From: Nodosilinea sp. LEGE 07298
GTDB taxonomy: Bacteria > Cyanobacteriota > Cyanobacteriia > Phormidesmidales > Phormidesmidaceae
DNA length: 63,800 nucleotides
Assembly (NCBI RefSeq): GCF_015207265.1
Contig: NZ_JADEXE010000003.1
Location: 1 to 63,800 of the forward strand
Direction: 5' to 3'
Shown: positions 45,210 to 54,933 of the stretch, in pieces
How positions within the stretch are numbered: the first letter of the stretch is position 1
Layout of the letters: each line of letters begins with the position of its first letter
Position numbers and translations under genes: made by a program
The notes under the pieces: model-generated
Seen by the model: the letters and a program-made list of their open reading frames with translations, nothing else
What the model was told of the DNA's origin: nothing
The model's database searches: none

Positions 45210-46100
45210 GTGCAGAGGCACCCTATGCAACCCGACGGCAAACTAGCCTCGCCCCTTGACCTCAAGTCTGGTGCGCCCAAGCGGCTGACCCTGGCAACGC
45301 CCGCACCCCGCCCCACAGAAGCTCAGCGGCGCGATAAGTATCGCGGGGCTGCTCTGGGTATGGTCTCAACGGAGAGTTTTCCGGCGGTGGTGGGTACTGC
45401 CGACGCCATGCTCAAAGCCGCCGATGTACTGCTGGTGGGCTACGAAAAAACCGGCGGGGGCCACTGCACCGCTATTGTACGAGGGGGTGTTGCTGATGTA
45501 CGTATGGCTGTCGAGGCTGGGGTCGAAACGGCCCAGGAATTTGGTCAGTTTGTCTCGTCGACCCTGATCCCTCGCCCCTTGCCCAACCTGGAGGCGGTGC
45601 TACCCATCTGCGCTCGCTGGGACGAGCTGCGCAGTGAAGCCGGGGGTAAACTGGGTAGCCAAGCCATTGGTCTACTCGAAACGCGGGGCTTCCCAGCGAT
45701 GGTAGGGGCCGCCGACGCGATGACCAAGAGCGCTGATGTGCAGCTGATGTCCCACGAGGCGATTGGCGAAGGGCTCTGCACAATTCTAATTCGGGGGTCG
45801 CTGCCCAACGTGGCGATCGCGATCGAAGCCGGTATGCATGAAGCCGAACGCATCGGCGAGCTTCACGCTGTCATGGTCATTCCTCGCCCCCTCGACGACC
45901 TGGTTGAGTCGCTGCCCATTATGGAAATGGAAGTGGAGCAGGCGCAGCCCGAGCCCCTACGCATTCCCCTCAATCTGGAAGTTAAGCAGGAAGAGGTCGA
46001 AGCCGAGCCGGTGCTAATCGAAGCCGCCGCAGAAGAGGCCGAACCGATCGCCTTAGAGCTAACAGTAGAGGATCAAGAGCTAGCTGATGAAGAGCTTTAG
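45210..46100 (+). CDS. ccmO: Tandem-BMC carboxysome shell protein CcmO
   Basis: A 296-residue protein with two BMC domains in tandem, forming trimers with hexameric outline in the shell. Domain 1 (about 45-135) has GMVSTESFPAVVGTADAMLK and LLVGYEKTGGGHCTAIVRG; domain 2 (about 148-240) has GLLETRGFPAMVGAADAMTK and CTILIRGSLPNVAIAIEAG. A preceding 40-residue basic segment and an unusual C-terminal tail of about 55 residues, strongly acidic (Glu-rich, VKQEEVEAEPVLIEAAAEEA), flank them. Start GTG at 45210, with ATG at 45225 as alternative. It ends the ccm operon, 21 bases after ccmN. The acidic tail is the main oddity. Confidence 0.93.
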   Translation: MQRHPMQPDGKLASPLDLKSGAPKRLTLATPAPRPTEAQRRDKYRGAALGMVSTESFPAVVGTADAMLKAADVLLVGYEKTGGGHCTAIVRGGVADVRMAVEAGVETAQEFGQFVSSTLIPRPLPNLEAVLPICARWDELRSEAGGKLGSQAIGLLETRGFPAMVGAADAMTKSADVQLMSHEAIGEGLCTILIRGSLPNVAIAIEAGMHEAERIGELHAVMVIPRPLDDLVESLPIMEMEVEQAQPEPLRIPLNLEVKQEEVEAEPVLIEAAAEEAEPIALELTVEDQELADEEL

Positions 46101-46247
46101 TAGAGAACTGGACACGGCTAGTTGATGCCTCAATTGTGAAGCACTCCCCGATGACCCTATAATTTCCCCACAGACTCAACTTAGTGGAAATGCCGCCTGG
46201 GGTGTTAGGCAATGCTGAGCTTTCCAAAATCAGGCCTGGTGAGCGAA

Positions 46248-46586
46248 CTACCGAAGATCTAAATGTAGCTTTACGGCAGCCTCTACATTTTGCATGGGGC
46301 CAATGCCCAAACGACCGACTTGGCGACCCACAATGCGCTGTTTTGCAATCGTGCGGATTTGCTGCACCTGGGCTTTAAAGGGTTTAGGCAAACCTGTGTC
46401 ATCCACAGCTAAAAACACTTCAAAAGGGTAGACCCGGTTTACCTGGGAAGTTAGCGGCACCACCGTTACGGTAGACGCGGCTCGATTGTTCGCATTGTTG
46501 CTGACAATTAATACCGGACGCTGCTTCGCGATTTCGGAACCAATGACTGGATTTAAGTCAGCGTAGTAAATCTCACCACGCCTCAT
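46248..46586 (-). CDS. MazF/PemK-type toxin (endoribonuclease)
   Basis: A 112-residue protein of the MazF/PemK family, which cleaves mRNA at short motifs to halt growth. It begins RRGEIYYADLNPVIGSEIAKQRPVLIVS with the characteristic GEIYxxDLxPxxGxExxKxRPxxV pattern, then STVTVVPLTSQ and, later, KAQVQQIRTIAKQRIV. The catalytic Arg in KQRP and the Thr in VVPLTS are retained. Its ATG lies inside the end of the antitoxin gene (14-base overlap), as in many toxin-antitoxin modules, which makes translation coupled. It is on the opposite strand to the ccm operon and converges on ccmO with a 147-base gap. Confidence 0.88.
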   Translation of the reverse strand: MRRGEIYYADLNPVIGSEIAKQRPVLIVSNNANNRAASTVTVVPLTSQVNRVYPFEVFLAVDDTGLPKPFKAQVQQIRTIAKQRIVGRQVGRLGIGPMQNVEAAVKLHLDLR

Positions 46587-46797
46587 CAGTTAATCCATCA
46601 GCGACAGTGACTTCCCAATCCGGGTCTGATTCTTCCGCAGCGAGGGCATAGGCTTCCTCAAGCTCTCGTTCGCGCAATAGTTCTAAGGCTTTTTCAATCA
46701 CCTGCGATCGCGACTTAAAGGCGTGGCTATGCCTGTAGTCTTCCACAAACCTCAGCAGCGGCTGAGGAATTGAAATAGATAGCTTAGCAACCTGCAT
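46573..46797 (-). CDS. Ribbon-helix-helix antitoxin of the MazF pair
   Basis: A 74-residue protein that starts MQVAKLSISIPQPLLRFVED and continues SHAFKSRSQVIEKALELLRE. This is the ribbon-helix-helix pattern: a short beta strand followed by two helices (residues about 4-45). The acidic C-terminus (EEAYALAAEESDPDWEVTVADGLTDEAW) would wrap and neutralise the toxin. Such antitoxins normally repress their own operon. I chose the ATG at 46797; the longer frame to 46851 adds residues without RHH similarity. It overlaps the toxin start by 14 bases and comes first, as usual for TA modules. Confidence 0.85.
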   Translation of the reverse strand: MQVAKLSISIPQPLLRFVEDYRHSHAFKSRSQVIEKALELLRERELEEAYALAAEESDPDWEVTVADGLTDEAW

Positions 46798-46869
46798 AGG
46801 GAAACTAGTAGGAAGGATGGTCGTACTGATAGTGTAGCCTGACCATCCCACTGCTCCAAAACGGCGAGC

Positions 46870-47847
46870 TTACTTTAGATTTACCTGACTCCAGTCTTTG
46901 ATCTGCCGCCACACCCGATCTACCAAATCTTTGGCCTCGGCATCGAACCACTGCACCGTTGCCCGATTGCGAAACCAGGTGCGCTGACGCTTGGCAAACT
47001 GGCGGGTGTGCTGCACAATTTCGGCCTGGGCGGTGGCTAGGCCAACCTTTCCCTGCACGTGGCGCAGCATTTCGGCATAGCCCAGAGTTTGCAACAGCGG
47101 CAGGTCGGGGCCGTACTTCTCCACCAAATGCATTACTTCTTCTTCAAAACCAGCGTCGATCATCGCCTGGGTACGCTGGGTGATGCGACGTTCTAGGGCA
47201 AGGGGATCGCAGTCGAGGCCGAGGTAGAGCACCGGATACGCAGGGGGCGCTTCGCCTTGGAGCGCCGACATGGGCTGTCCGGTGACGTAGAACACCTCCA
47301 GGGCACGTATCGTGCGCACCGAGTCGTTGGCATGGATGCGCTGGGCCGCGATCGCATCTAACCCCTGGAGCAGGCTGTAGCAGTAGGGCTGGCCCAGCGC
47401 TTCGAGTTGGTGGCGTAGATTAGGCTGGGGTGCAACCGGGGGAATGCGCAGTCCCTTTACCACCGCATCAATATAGAGGCCTGTGCCGCCTACCAGTAGG
47501 GGTGAGGTGCCCAACCGGTGAAACTGCTGAATCAATGCCTGGGCCTGGTGCTGATACTGGGCCAGCGTCAGAGTTTCGGTGGGGACGCAAATATCAATTA
47601 AATAATGAGGCACCTGCTGGCGATCGCAGATCGAAGGTTTTGCGGTGCCAATATCAAACTCTCGGTATACTTGTCGGGAGTCAGCGCTGAGAATGACGCC
47701 CCCTAAACGCTCAGCCAGAGCGACTGCCAAGGATGACTTACCGGTGGCAGTGGCACCGCCAATTACCAGCAGAAACGATACAATTGAACTATTGAGCGTG
47801 CTGCTCTGTGGCAATAACTCTAGCCGAGAAATTTTTGATGGTTGCAT
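46870..47847 (-). CDS. miaA: tRNA dimethylallyltransferase
   Basis: Transfers an isopentenyl group from DMAPP to A37 of tRNAs that read codons starting with U. The 325-residue cytoplasmic enzyme has the P-loop GGATATGKSSLAVALAERLGG (about residues 31-51), the substrate motif LSADSRQVYREFDIGTAKP, PHYLIDI, LVGGTGLYIDAVV (about 120-132) and FAKRQRTWFR near 290. The first 20 residues are extra and poorly conserved; the start at 47847 is the only obvious one but an internal start near the P-loop cannot be excluded. It is divergent from gyrB with 125 bases between, including a good minus-10 box. Confidence 0.95.
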   Translation of the reverse strand: MQPSKISRLELLPQSSTLNSSIVSFLLVIGGATATGKSSLAVALAERLGGVILSADSRQVYREFDIGTAKPSICDRQQVPHYLIDICVPTETLTLAQYQHQAQALIQQFHRLGTSPLLVGGTGLYIDAVVKGLRIPPVAPQPNLRHQLEALGQPYCYSLLQGLDAIAAQRIHANDSVRTIRALEVFYVTGQPMSALQGEAPPAYPVLYLGLDCDPLALERRITQRTQAMIDAGFEEEVMHLVEKYGPDLPLLQTLGYAEMLRHVQGKVGLATAQAEIVQHTRQFAKRQRTWFRNRATVQWFDAEAKDLVDRVWRQIKDWSQVNLK

Positions 47848-47903
47848 CCCTAGTTCATTCTTCGTCTGAAGCTGCCCTAGAGTCCGCTGTGGCAGCTTTG
47901 TGC

Positions 47904-47909
47904 TATAAT
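47904..47909 (+). promoter_or_regulatory. Candidate gyrB promoter minus-10 box
   Basis: A perfect TATAAT lies 63 bases before the gyrB ATG in the divergent miaA-gyrB spacer. A matching TTGACA at the usual distance is not present, so it may be an activator-dependent or extended promoter. The leader then has TTGGAGCG before the ATG. Confidence 0.5.
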
Positions 47910-47936
47910 TTTCTAGTATTTTAGTCTACTGGGTAG

Positions 47937-49913
<1,977 letters not shown>

Positions 49914-49984
49914 GGTGCCTAATCAGTTGGGCCAAGGCTTTGTAGACATTCTTGTCCAACCTGGCTAAGGGCTCTTTAAAAAAG

Positions 49985-50030
49985 CAAAAAGGATGGGGTG
50001 AGCTGATTGGCTTACTCCATCCTTTTTTCT
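49985..50030. terminator. Bidirectional terminator between gyrB and desC
   Basis: AAAAAGGATGGGGTGAG (from 49986) pairs with CTTACTCCATCCTTTTTT (to 50028) with two G-T wobbles and an eight-base loop. The stem has A-rich and T-rich flanks on both sides, so it can stop transcription from gyrB (plus) and from desC (minus). Confidence 0.85.
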
Positions 50031-50048
50031 TTTGGTCTGCATCTGAAC

Positions 50049-50870
50049 CTAGCTTTCTGTAGAGCCAGCCAGCTTCACTTTCTTGGCCAGACCCACCATC
50101 TCTAGAAAACGAATGGTCATCCAGGTCACGTCAATTTCCCACCACTTTAGGCCATGACGAGCCGAATATTGATAGGCGTGGTGGTTGTTGTGCCAGCCCT
50201 CACCGTAGGTAACCACGGCCACCCACCAGCAGTTGGTCGATTTATCATCGGTTTCATAGCTGCGGTAGCCGAACTTGTGGGTAGCACTGTTGACCAACCA
50301 GGTACAGTGATAAACCACCACCAGGCGCACAAAGATTCCCCACAGCACGAATGGCCAGCCGCCAAGGGCATAGAGCACAACCCCTAAAGCGACTTGAAGC
50401 AGCAGAAAATACTTTTCGCAAAATAGATAAAACGGGTCGTCTTTGATATCGCGAATGAAGCGATCGACATCATGCCGAGCCGGAACGTCACGCAGCATCC
50501 AGCCCATGTGGCTCCACCAAAAGCCTTTGTTAGAGTCGTGGTGGTCAAGGTTTTGGTCAGAATAGGCGTGGTGGTGGCGGTGTAGCCCCACCCACATAAT
50601 GGGACCATGTTGGCAGGCTAGGGTGCCGCAAAAAACAAAGAAGTACTCTAGCCACTTAGGCACTGTAAAGCTGCGGTGTGAGATCAGGCGGTGCCAGCCC
50701 AGGGTAATGCCTAGGCAGCCGGTAAACCAGTGCAGCAGCAGCGCCACACCAATCGCGGCCCAAGAGAAATTGCTGGGCAAGAAGGCCAAAGCAGCAATAC
50801 TGTGGACGGCGATCATAAACAGGAGAGTGACCCAATCGCGGGACAAACGCTCAGTAGTTACAGCAGTCAT
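50049..50870 (-). CDS. desC: Acyl-lipid delta-9 fatty acid desaturase
   Basis: A 273-residue membrane di-iron enzyme that puts the first double bond into lipid-bound stearate, using ferredoxin. The three histidine clusters are present: HRLISHRSF (about residues 61-69), HRHHHAYSDQ (about 98-107) and GEGWHNNHHAYQYSARHG (about 225-242), giving HxxxxH, HxxHH-type and HxxHH ligands. Hydrophobic stretches flank them (LLFMIAVHSIAALAFL, LEYFFVFCGTLAC, LLLQVALGVVLYALGGWPFV). It matches the cyanobacterial DesC group. The gene is a single unit, divergent from the PLP lyase gene; three 13-bp direct repeats lie just upstream. Temperature control is known for desC genes elsewhere. Confidence 0.92.
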   Translation of the reverse strand: MTAVTTERLSRDWVTLLFMIAVHSIAALAFLPSNFSWAAIGVALLLHWFTGCLGITLGWHRLISHRSFTVPKWLEYFFVFCGTLACQHGPIMWVGLHRHHHAYSDQNLDHHDSNKGFWWSHMGWMLRDVPARHDVDRFIRDIKDDPFYLFCEKYFLLLQVALGVVLYALGGWPFVLWGIFVRLVVVYHCTWLVNSATHKFGYRSYETDDKSTNCWWVAVVTYGEGWHNNHHAYQYSARHGLKWWEIDVTWMTIRFLEMVGLAKKVKLAGSTES

Positions 50871-50881
50871 GCAAAAGTCTC

Positions 50882-50932
50882 AGAATTTTGGACAGTAGCC
50901 CGAACAAGAACTTTGGACAAGAATTTTGCTCA
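50882..50932. repeat. Three 13-bp direct repeats upstream of desC
   Basis: AGAATTTTGGACA (50882-50894), AGAACTTTGGACA (50907-50919) and AGAATTTTGCTCA (50920-50932) repeat in the same orientation with starts 25 and 13 bases apart. They lie between 12 and 62 bases upstream of the desC start codon and about 80 bases before the divergent gene. They may be a regulator-binding array. Confidence 0.45.
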
Positions 50933-51012
50933 AGCAGAGTAAATGTAGGGGAAAATAGTGACCCCTGTTTCTTAACGGAAAAATTAAACCATTGCAACAA
51001 TCAAACCCGAAG

Positions 51013-52218
51013 ATGCCGCCAGAATCTATACTCCTTCCGATTTTTTATAGGATTGATGCCCAGGTTAAGCAAAACCTAGAGCGGGTGCTGGCAGCGTTTC
51101 GGCGACACCGGGTAGGCAGCCACCATTTTAGTAGTGTATCTGGCTACGGACACGACGACATCGGGCGAGACACCTTCGATCGCGTGTTTGCCGACGTTAT
51201 GGGGGCGGAGGCGGCTCTGGCTCGATCGCAGTTTGTGTCTGGCACCCATGCGATCGCCTGTGCCCTGTACGGTGTTCTTCGCCCTGGCGATGAAATTTTG
51301 GCAGTGGCAGGCACCCCCTACGACACCCTGGAAGAAGTAATTGGTTTACGAAGCGCAGGCCAGGGATCATTAGCAGAGTTCGGTGTATCCTATCGAGAAT
51401 TACCGTTGACCGCTGCCAACACCATTGACTGGATTGCCCTGGCGACATCGGTGGGGCCAAAGACCCGACTGGTACACATCCAGCGATCGTGTGGCTACAG
51501 TTGGCGGTCAACCCTCACCATAGCCGAAATCGAAAAAATAGTACGCGTCGTAAAAGAGCAGAATCCCAACCTTGTCTGTTTTGTCGATAACTGCTACGGC
51601 GAATTTTTAGAAGCCTGTGAGCCTGCCGCCGTTGGAGCCGATTTAGTCGCTGGGTCGCTGATTAAAAACCCCGGCGGCACGATTGCCCCCACCGGTGGTT
51701 ATGTAGCAGGTCGAGCTGATCTGGTGGCCGCCGCCGCCTGCCGCCTGACCGCCCCCGGTATTGGGGCCAGCGGCGGATCGAGTCTCAACCAAAATCGGCT
51801 GCTGTATCAGGGATTATTCTTGGCCCCTCAAATGGTGGGCGAGGCGATGAAGGGCAACTACCTGCTGGCTTCCACCTTTGCGGCTTTGGGCTACCCCGTT
51901 AACCCCGCTCCCAGTGCCCCGCGCGATGTAATCCAGGCCATTCGCCTGGGCTCGCCGGAGAAGTTAATAGCCTTCTGTAAAGCCGTACAGCGCCATTCAC
52001 CCATTGATGCCTACGTAGAACCTGTTCCTGCCGCCATGCCTGGCTACGACAGCGAGCTAGTAATGGCAGGCGGCACGTTTATCGACGGCAGTACCTCAGA
52101 ACTTTCTGCTGACGGTCCCCTGCGGGAACCATACATTGTTTATTGCCAGGGCGGTACCCACTGGACCCACGTGGCCCTGGCTGTTGAGGCCGCTGTTGAG
52201 GCGATCGGGCCGCTGTAG
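51013..52218 (+). CDS. PLP-dependent methionine gamma-lyase-like protein (YnbB/aluminium-resistance family)
   Basis: A 401-residue PLP enzyme of the Cys/Met-metabolism fold. Typical features are SGYGHDDIGRDTFDRVFADV near 43-62, the conserved RSQFVSGTHAIACALYGVLRPGDEIL stretch near 75-100 that forms the phosphate-binding part, FVDNCYGEF (the Asp contacting the cofactor) near 192, and AGSLIKNPGGTIAPTGGY near 212, with the likely Schiff-base Lys in SLIKN. The family is annotated as methionine gamma-lyase-like or 'aluminium resistance', but the true reaction is not established. An in-frame TTG at 50992 would add seven residues; the ATG at 51013 is chosen. A perfect bidirectional terminator follows. 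Confidence 0.85.
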   Translation: MPPESILLPIFYRIDAQVKQNLERVLAAFRRHRVGSHHFSSVSGYGHDDIGRDTFDRVFADVMGAEAALARSQFVSGTHAIACALYGVLRPGDEILAVAGTPYDTLEEVIGLRSAGQGSLAEFGVSYRELPLTAANTIDWIALATSVGPKTRLVHIQRSCGYSWRSTLTIAEIEKIVRVVKEQNPNLVCFVDNCYGEFLEACEPAAVGADLVAGSLIKNPGGTIAPTGGYVAGRADLVAAAACRLTAPGIGASGGSSLNQNRLLYQGLFLAPQMVGEAMKGNYLLASTFAALGYPVNPAPSAPRDVIQAIRLGSPEKLIAFCKAVQRHSPIDAYVEPVPAAMPGYDSELVMAGGTFIDGSTSELSADGPLREPYIVYCQGGTHWTHVALAVEAAVEAIGPL

Positions 52219-52229
52219 ACTGTCTTTAC

Positions 52230-52279
52230 AAAAGCACCCGAGGGGCATGGATTGAAATCCATACCCCTCGGGTGCTTTT
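52230..52279. terminator. Bidirectional terminator between the PLP gene and psaL
   Basis: AAAAGCACCCGAGGGG (52230-52245) pairs with CCCCTCGGGTGCTTTT (52264-52279); after one mismatch the stem continues with ATGGATT (52247-52253) and AATCCAT (52256-52262). A and T runs flank both sides. It serves two convergent genes. Confidence 0.9.
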
Positions 52280-52307
52280 CAAATTGAGGGATTGTTAAGG
52301 GGGAATC

Positions 52308-52793
52308 CTAGCTGTGGCCGCCGCTGACCAGGGTGGTCAAAATCGGCATATTAGCCGCTAGCAGGTAGGCGAAGGTAACGCCACCAATGCCGCCAATTAA
52401 AAAGCCTCCCGCAAACTCGCTCCAACCCTCATTGGTTTCAAGGGTAGCGGGAGGAGTAAAGGGAGTGGTGGTCTTGGTTACGGCGGTGTTAACGCCAGCA
52501 CCAGAGTAGAGGGACAGGCAGGCGGTCAAAATCACGATTAGGGCGGCAGCGCTTAGCAACCCGGCCAGACCTGGAATTTCAGAATCGCGCAGGGGGCCGA
52601 GCAGGGCAAAGGGGCCGTAGAGGAAATAACCGTGGGCCATACCAATTTCCAGGCCGCGACGCTGGGGCGATAGCCCCTGACGGTAGGCTGGCAAGTTGCC
52701 AATAAAGGCTTTAGAGAAACCAGAGGAATTGATCGGCGTTTCTAGATTGCCGATTTGTGGATCCCCAGCGGGCTGAATAACTTCTGTCGTCAT
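52308..52793 (-). CDS. psaL: Photosystem I reaction centre subunit XI
   Basis: PsaL is the subunit that holds PSI monomers together in cyanobacterial oligomers. The 161-residue product has the N-terminal TPINSSGFSKAFIGNLPAYR, then GLSPQRRGLEIGMAHGYFLYGPF (about 56-78, conserved chlorophyll- and trimer-contact region) and three hydrophobic segments, the last in FAGGFLIGGIGGVTFAYLL. I chose the ATG at 52793 with GGAG nine bases upstream; an in-frame ATG at 52823 would add ten residues. It is the last of psaF-psaJ-psaL. The order psaF-psaJ-psaL has been linked with tetrameric PSI; no psaI was found next to it. Confidence 0.95.
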   Translation of the reverse strand: MTTEVIQPAGDPQIGNLETPINSSGFSKAFIGNLPAYRQGLSPQRRGLEIGMAHGYFLYGPFALLGPLRDSEIPGLAGLLSAAALIVILTACLSLYSGAGVNTAVTKTTTPFTPPATLETNEGWSEFAGGFLIGGIGGVTFAYLLAANMPILTTLVSGGHS

Positions 52794-52834
52794 AGGGGTT
52801 TTCTCCAACTCAAACAAGGTCACAGCAAATGAAA

Positions 52835-52876
52835 AAGACGGTTTCTAGACGCCCTTAAGTCTCCAAAAACCATCTT
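52835..52876 (-). other. Hairpin in the psaJ-psaL spacer
   Basis: AAGACGGTTT (52835-52844) pairs with AAACCATCTT (52867-52876) with one mismatch, and AGAC (52847-52850) pairs with GTCT (52859-52862) inside. It lies 42 bases upstream of the psaL start. It may be a processing or stabilising stem that sets psaL levels relative to psaFJ. Confidence 0.4.
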
Positions 52877-52938
52877 CAAAGCAGTCTCAGAGCTTCCTCA
52901 GAGAATCCTGATCCAGGACTCCCTAACGAGGTCTTTCC

Positions 52939-53064
52939 CTAAGGGTGCAACAGCAAATCGGGAAAGAAACGGTTGAACTCGATCAAAATACCGGCGGTAA
53001 TGACCATCCACACAGTGGCTAGCACAGGCGCGGACGATAGATACCGAAGCAGGTTGTTGTCCAT
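52939..53064 (-). CDS. psaJ: Photosystem I reaction centre subunit IX
   Basis: A 41-residue single-membrane-span protein that binds chlorophyll and supports PsaF in the PSI core. The translation reads [20 protein letters not shown] at the start and continues with the hydrophobic ITAGILIE and the diagnostic NRFFPD motif, closely matching known PsaJ over its full length. It lies 52 bases after psaF and 145 bases before psaL on the same strand, so it is part of a psaF-psaJ-psaL transcription unit. The gene is small but its conservation leaves little doubt. Confidence 0.93.
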   Translation of the reverse strand: MDNNLLRYLSSAPVLATVWMVITAGILIEFNRFFPDLLLHP

Positions 53065-53116
53065 GGTCTAATTCGTTCTCCTGGGTCGTAGTTGTGGGAG
53101 CAAGCAGGGGAATTAC

Positions 53117-53617
53117 CTAGCGAGGAGATACGGTGATCTCGTCTTCTTTGGCAAACATGGCCCCGCTGGCAATGTCTTTGAAGGCAGCTAAAGGCCAAGC
53201 AAACCCAGTCAGAGCGCATTTGATAGCCAGAGGCACGTCAATAATGATCTCTTTGTCTTCAGGGTTCTTCTGACCGCGCACTGTGATTACGTAGGCCCGA
53301 CCAACCCAGCCAATCCAGCCTGCAATGTACAGAAACAGCAGACTAGGAATCAAAAACTCCCCAGCGTGGGCCAGGTCGCCGTCTACCACTAGGTGGGGTA
53401 GACCGTCGCTGCCACACAGCAGAGTGGAGCTACCGTAAAAATCAAACCGAGCCTTTGCCGATGGGGTCTTGGCATTGGCAGCCCGCTTGAGAAAAGCTTC
53501 GTTTTGGCCACAGGGGGTTAGCCCTGCCACATTGTCGCCAGCCAAGCTAGCGGAGGCCGGGGGGGCAAACCCGAACCAGAGAAACACTACAAGCGCTACA
53601 GCAAAAAACCGTCGCAT
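53117..53617 (-). CDS. psaF: Photosystem I reaction centre subunit III
   Basis: PsaF lies on the lumenal side of PSI and, in algae and plants, docks plastocyanin or cytochrome c6. The 166-residue product has a signal sequence (about residues 1-24, [23 protein letters not shown]), mature start near [20 protein letters not shown] with the conserved CGQNEAF, a second conserved Cys in [17 protein letters not shown], and membrane segments near [20 protein letters not shown] and [12 protein letters not shown]. Family length is normal. It heads the psaF-psaJ-psaL set and is divergent from tsaD, with 194 bases between the two starts. Confidence 0.96.
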   Translation of the reverse strand: MRRFFAVALVVFLWFGFAPPASASLAGDNVAGLTPCGQNEAFLKRAANAKTPSAKARFDFYGSSTLLCGSDGLPHLVVDGDLAHAGEFLIPSLLFLYIAGWIGWVGRAYVITVRGQKNPEDKEIIIDVPLAIKCALTGFAWPLAAFKDIASGAMFAKEDEITVSPR

Positions 53618-53811
53618 AAACTGTTCCTTTTAATTACCTAAGAAACTAGGGCGATTTGAACGTAAAGTTAAGTTTTTTGAACAAAAATTCACCCAACTTG
53701 GTCGCCATAATAACCTGCAGCCGAACCGCCGTAAAGCTAAGATCGGTGGGGTGTTTACATCTCTACAAATTACGACTTGGCTTACGTTCATCCCTTTTCA
53801 GCAGCAATCCA

Positions 53812-54933
53812 ATGGCGACAATCTTAGCTCTCGAAACCAGCTGTGACGAAACGGCCGTGGCGGTGGTGCGCGATCGCACCGTTTTGAGCACCGTCGTCGC
53901 CTCCCAAATCGACATTCACCAGCCCTACGGCGGCATTGTGCCCGAGGTGGCCTCGCGGTACCACGTCGCTACCCTGGGCGATAGTCTGCGCGTAGCCCTG
54001 GAGCAGGCTGGGCTGGGCTGGGCCGATATCGATGCGGTGGCGGCCACCTGTGCACCGGGCCTGGTCGGTGCCCTGCTGGTAGGGCTAACCGCTGGTAAAA
54101 CCCTGGCGATGGTGCGCCAAAAGCCTTTTCTAGGCGTGCACCACCTAGAGGGCCATATCTACGCCAACTACCTGGCCAGCCCCGATCTCCAGCCTCCTTA
54201 CCTGTGCCTGCTGGTGTCGGGAGGGCACACCGGCCTCATCTATGTAAAAGGTTGTGGTCAGTACCAAACCCTGGGCCAAACCCGTGACGATGCGGCGGGG
54301 GAGGCTTTTGATAAAGTGGCTCGATTGCTGGGGCTGGGCTACCCAGGCGGTCCTGCGATCGATAAACTGGCGCAGACGGGCAACCCTAAAGCCTTTCCGC
54401 TACCTGAGGGCAATATTTCGCTGCCGGAAGGGGGCTTTCACCCCTACGACTCCAGCTTTAGTGGGCTAAAAACGGCGGTGCTGCGGCTGGTCGAAAAACT
54501 CAAAGCCGAAAGGGTAGACCCGCTACCCGTCGCCGATCTGGCCGCTAGCTTTCAGGCTACAGTGGCCCGCAGCCTGACTCGACGGGTGGTGGCCTGTGCC
54601 CAGGCCTACGGGCTGACTACTGTGGCGGTGGGCGGTGGCGTAGCGGCCAACAGTGGCCTGCGCCAGCAGCTTCAGCAGGCGGCGGTCGCCCACGGCTTGC
54701 GGGTGATCTTTCCGCCCCTCAGCCTGTGTACCGACAATGCCGCCATGATTGGCTGCGCTGCTGCTGACCACCTCAACCACGGCGATCGCTCTAGCCTGAG
54801 GCTGGGGGCGCAGTCGCGGCTTGATCTGGCCCGAGTGATGGAACTCTACGTGCCCAACTCAGGGCGTTCATTGGGCAGCCCATCTGAAGGGCTTGACGCT
54901 ACACTAAGGGAGCAGCGGCACGTTTCTCTGTGA
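53812..54933 (+). CDS. tsaD: tRNA N6-adenosine threonylcarbamoyltransferase
   Basis: Makes t6A at position 37 of ANN-decoding tRNAs together with TsaB and TsaE. The 373-residue protein starts [20 protein letters not shown], has the metal-binding [11 protein letters not shown] (about 110-120), the ASKHA-fold [11 protein letters not shown] (about 138-148), [15 protein letters not shown] and [14 protein letters not shown] (about 275-288). The ATG at 53812 gives the family N-terminus; a longer frame to 53656 is not supported. The last about 20 residues are extra to most homologues. Its stop overlaps the start of the next gene (ATG at 54933 or GTG at 54930), so they are probably translated together. 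Confidence 0.96.
   Translation: MATILALETSCDETAVAVVRDRTVLSTVVASQIDIHQPYGGIVPEVASRYHVATLGDSLRVALEQAGLGWADIDAVAATCAPGLVGALLVGLTAGKTLAMVRQKPFLGVHHLEGHIYANYLASPDLQPPYLCLLVSGGHTGLIYVKGCGQYQTLGQTRDDAAGEAFDKVARLLGLGYPGGPAIDKLAQTGNPKAFPLPEGNISLPEGGFHPYDSSFSGLKTAVLRLVEKLKAERVDPLPVADLAASFQATVARSLTRRVVACAQAYGLTTVAVGGGVAANSGLRQQLQQAAVAHGLRVIFPPLSLCTDNAAMIGCAAADHLNHGDRSSLRLGAQSRLDLARVMELYVPNSGRSLGSPSEGLDATLREQRHVSL

Noticed and set aside
52794-52938. psaI between psaJ and psaL
   Set aside because: I translated the spacer and the region after psaL and found no 35-40-codon hydrophobic frame resembling PsaI.
53618-53811. HLR1 (RpaB) sites in the psaF-tsaD spacer
   Set aside because: TTTACATC and nearby ACTTTACG resemble single half-sites, but no convincing pair of TTACAWW repeats with a two-base gap was seen.
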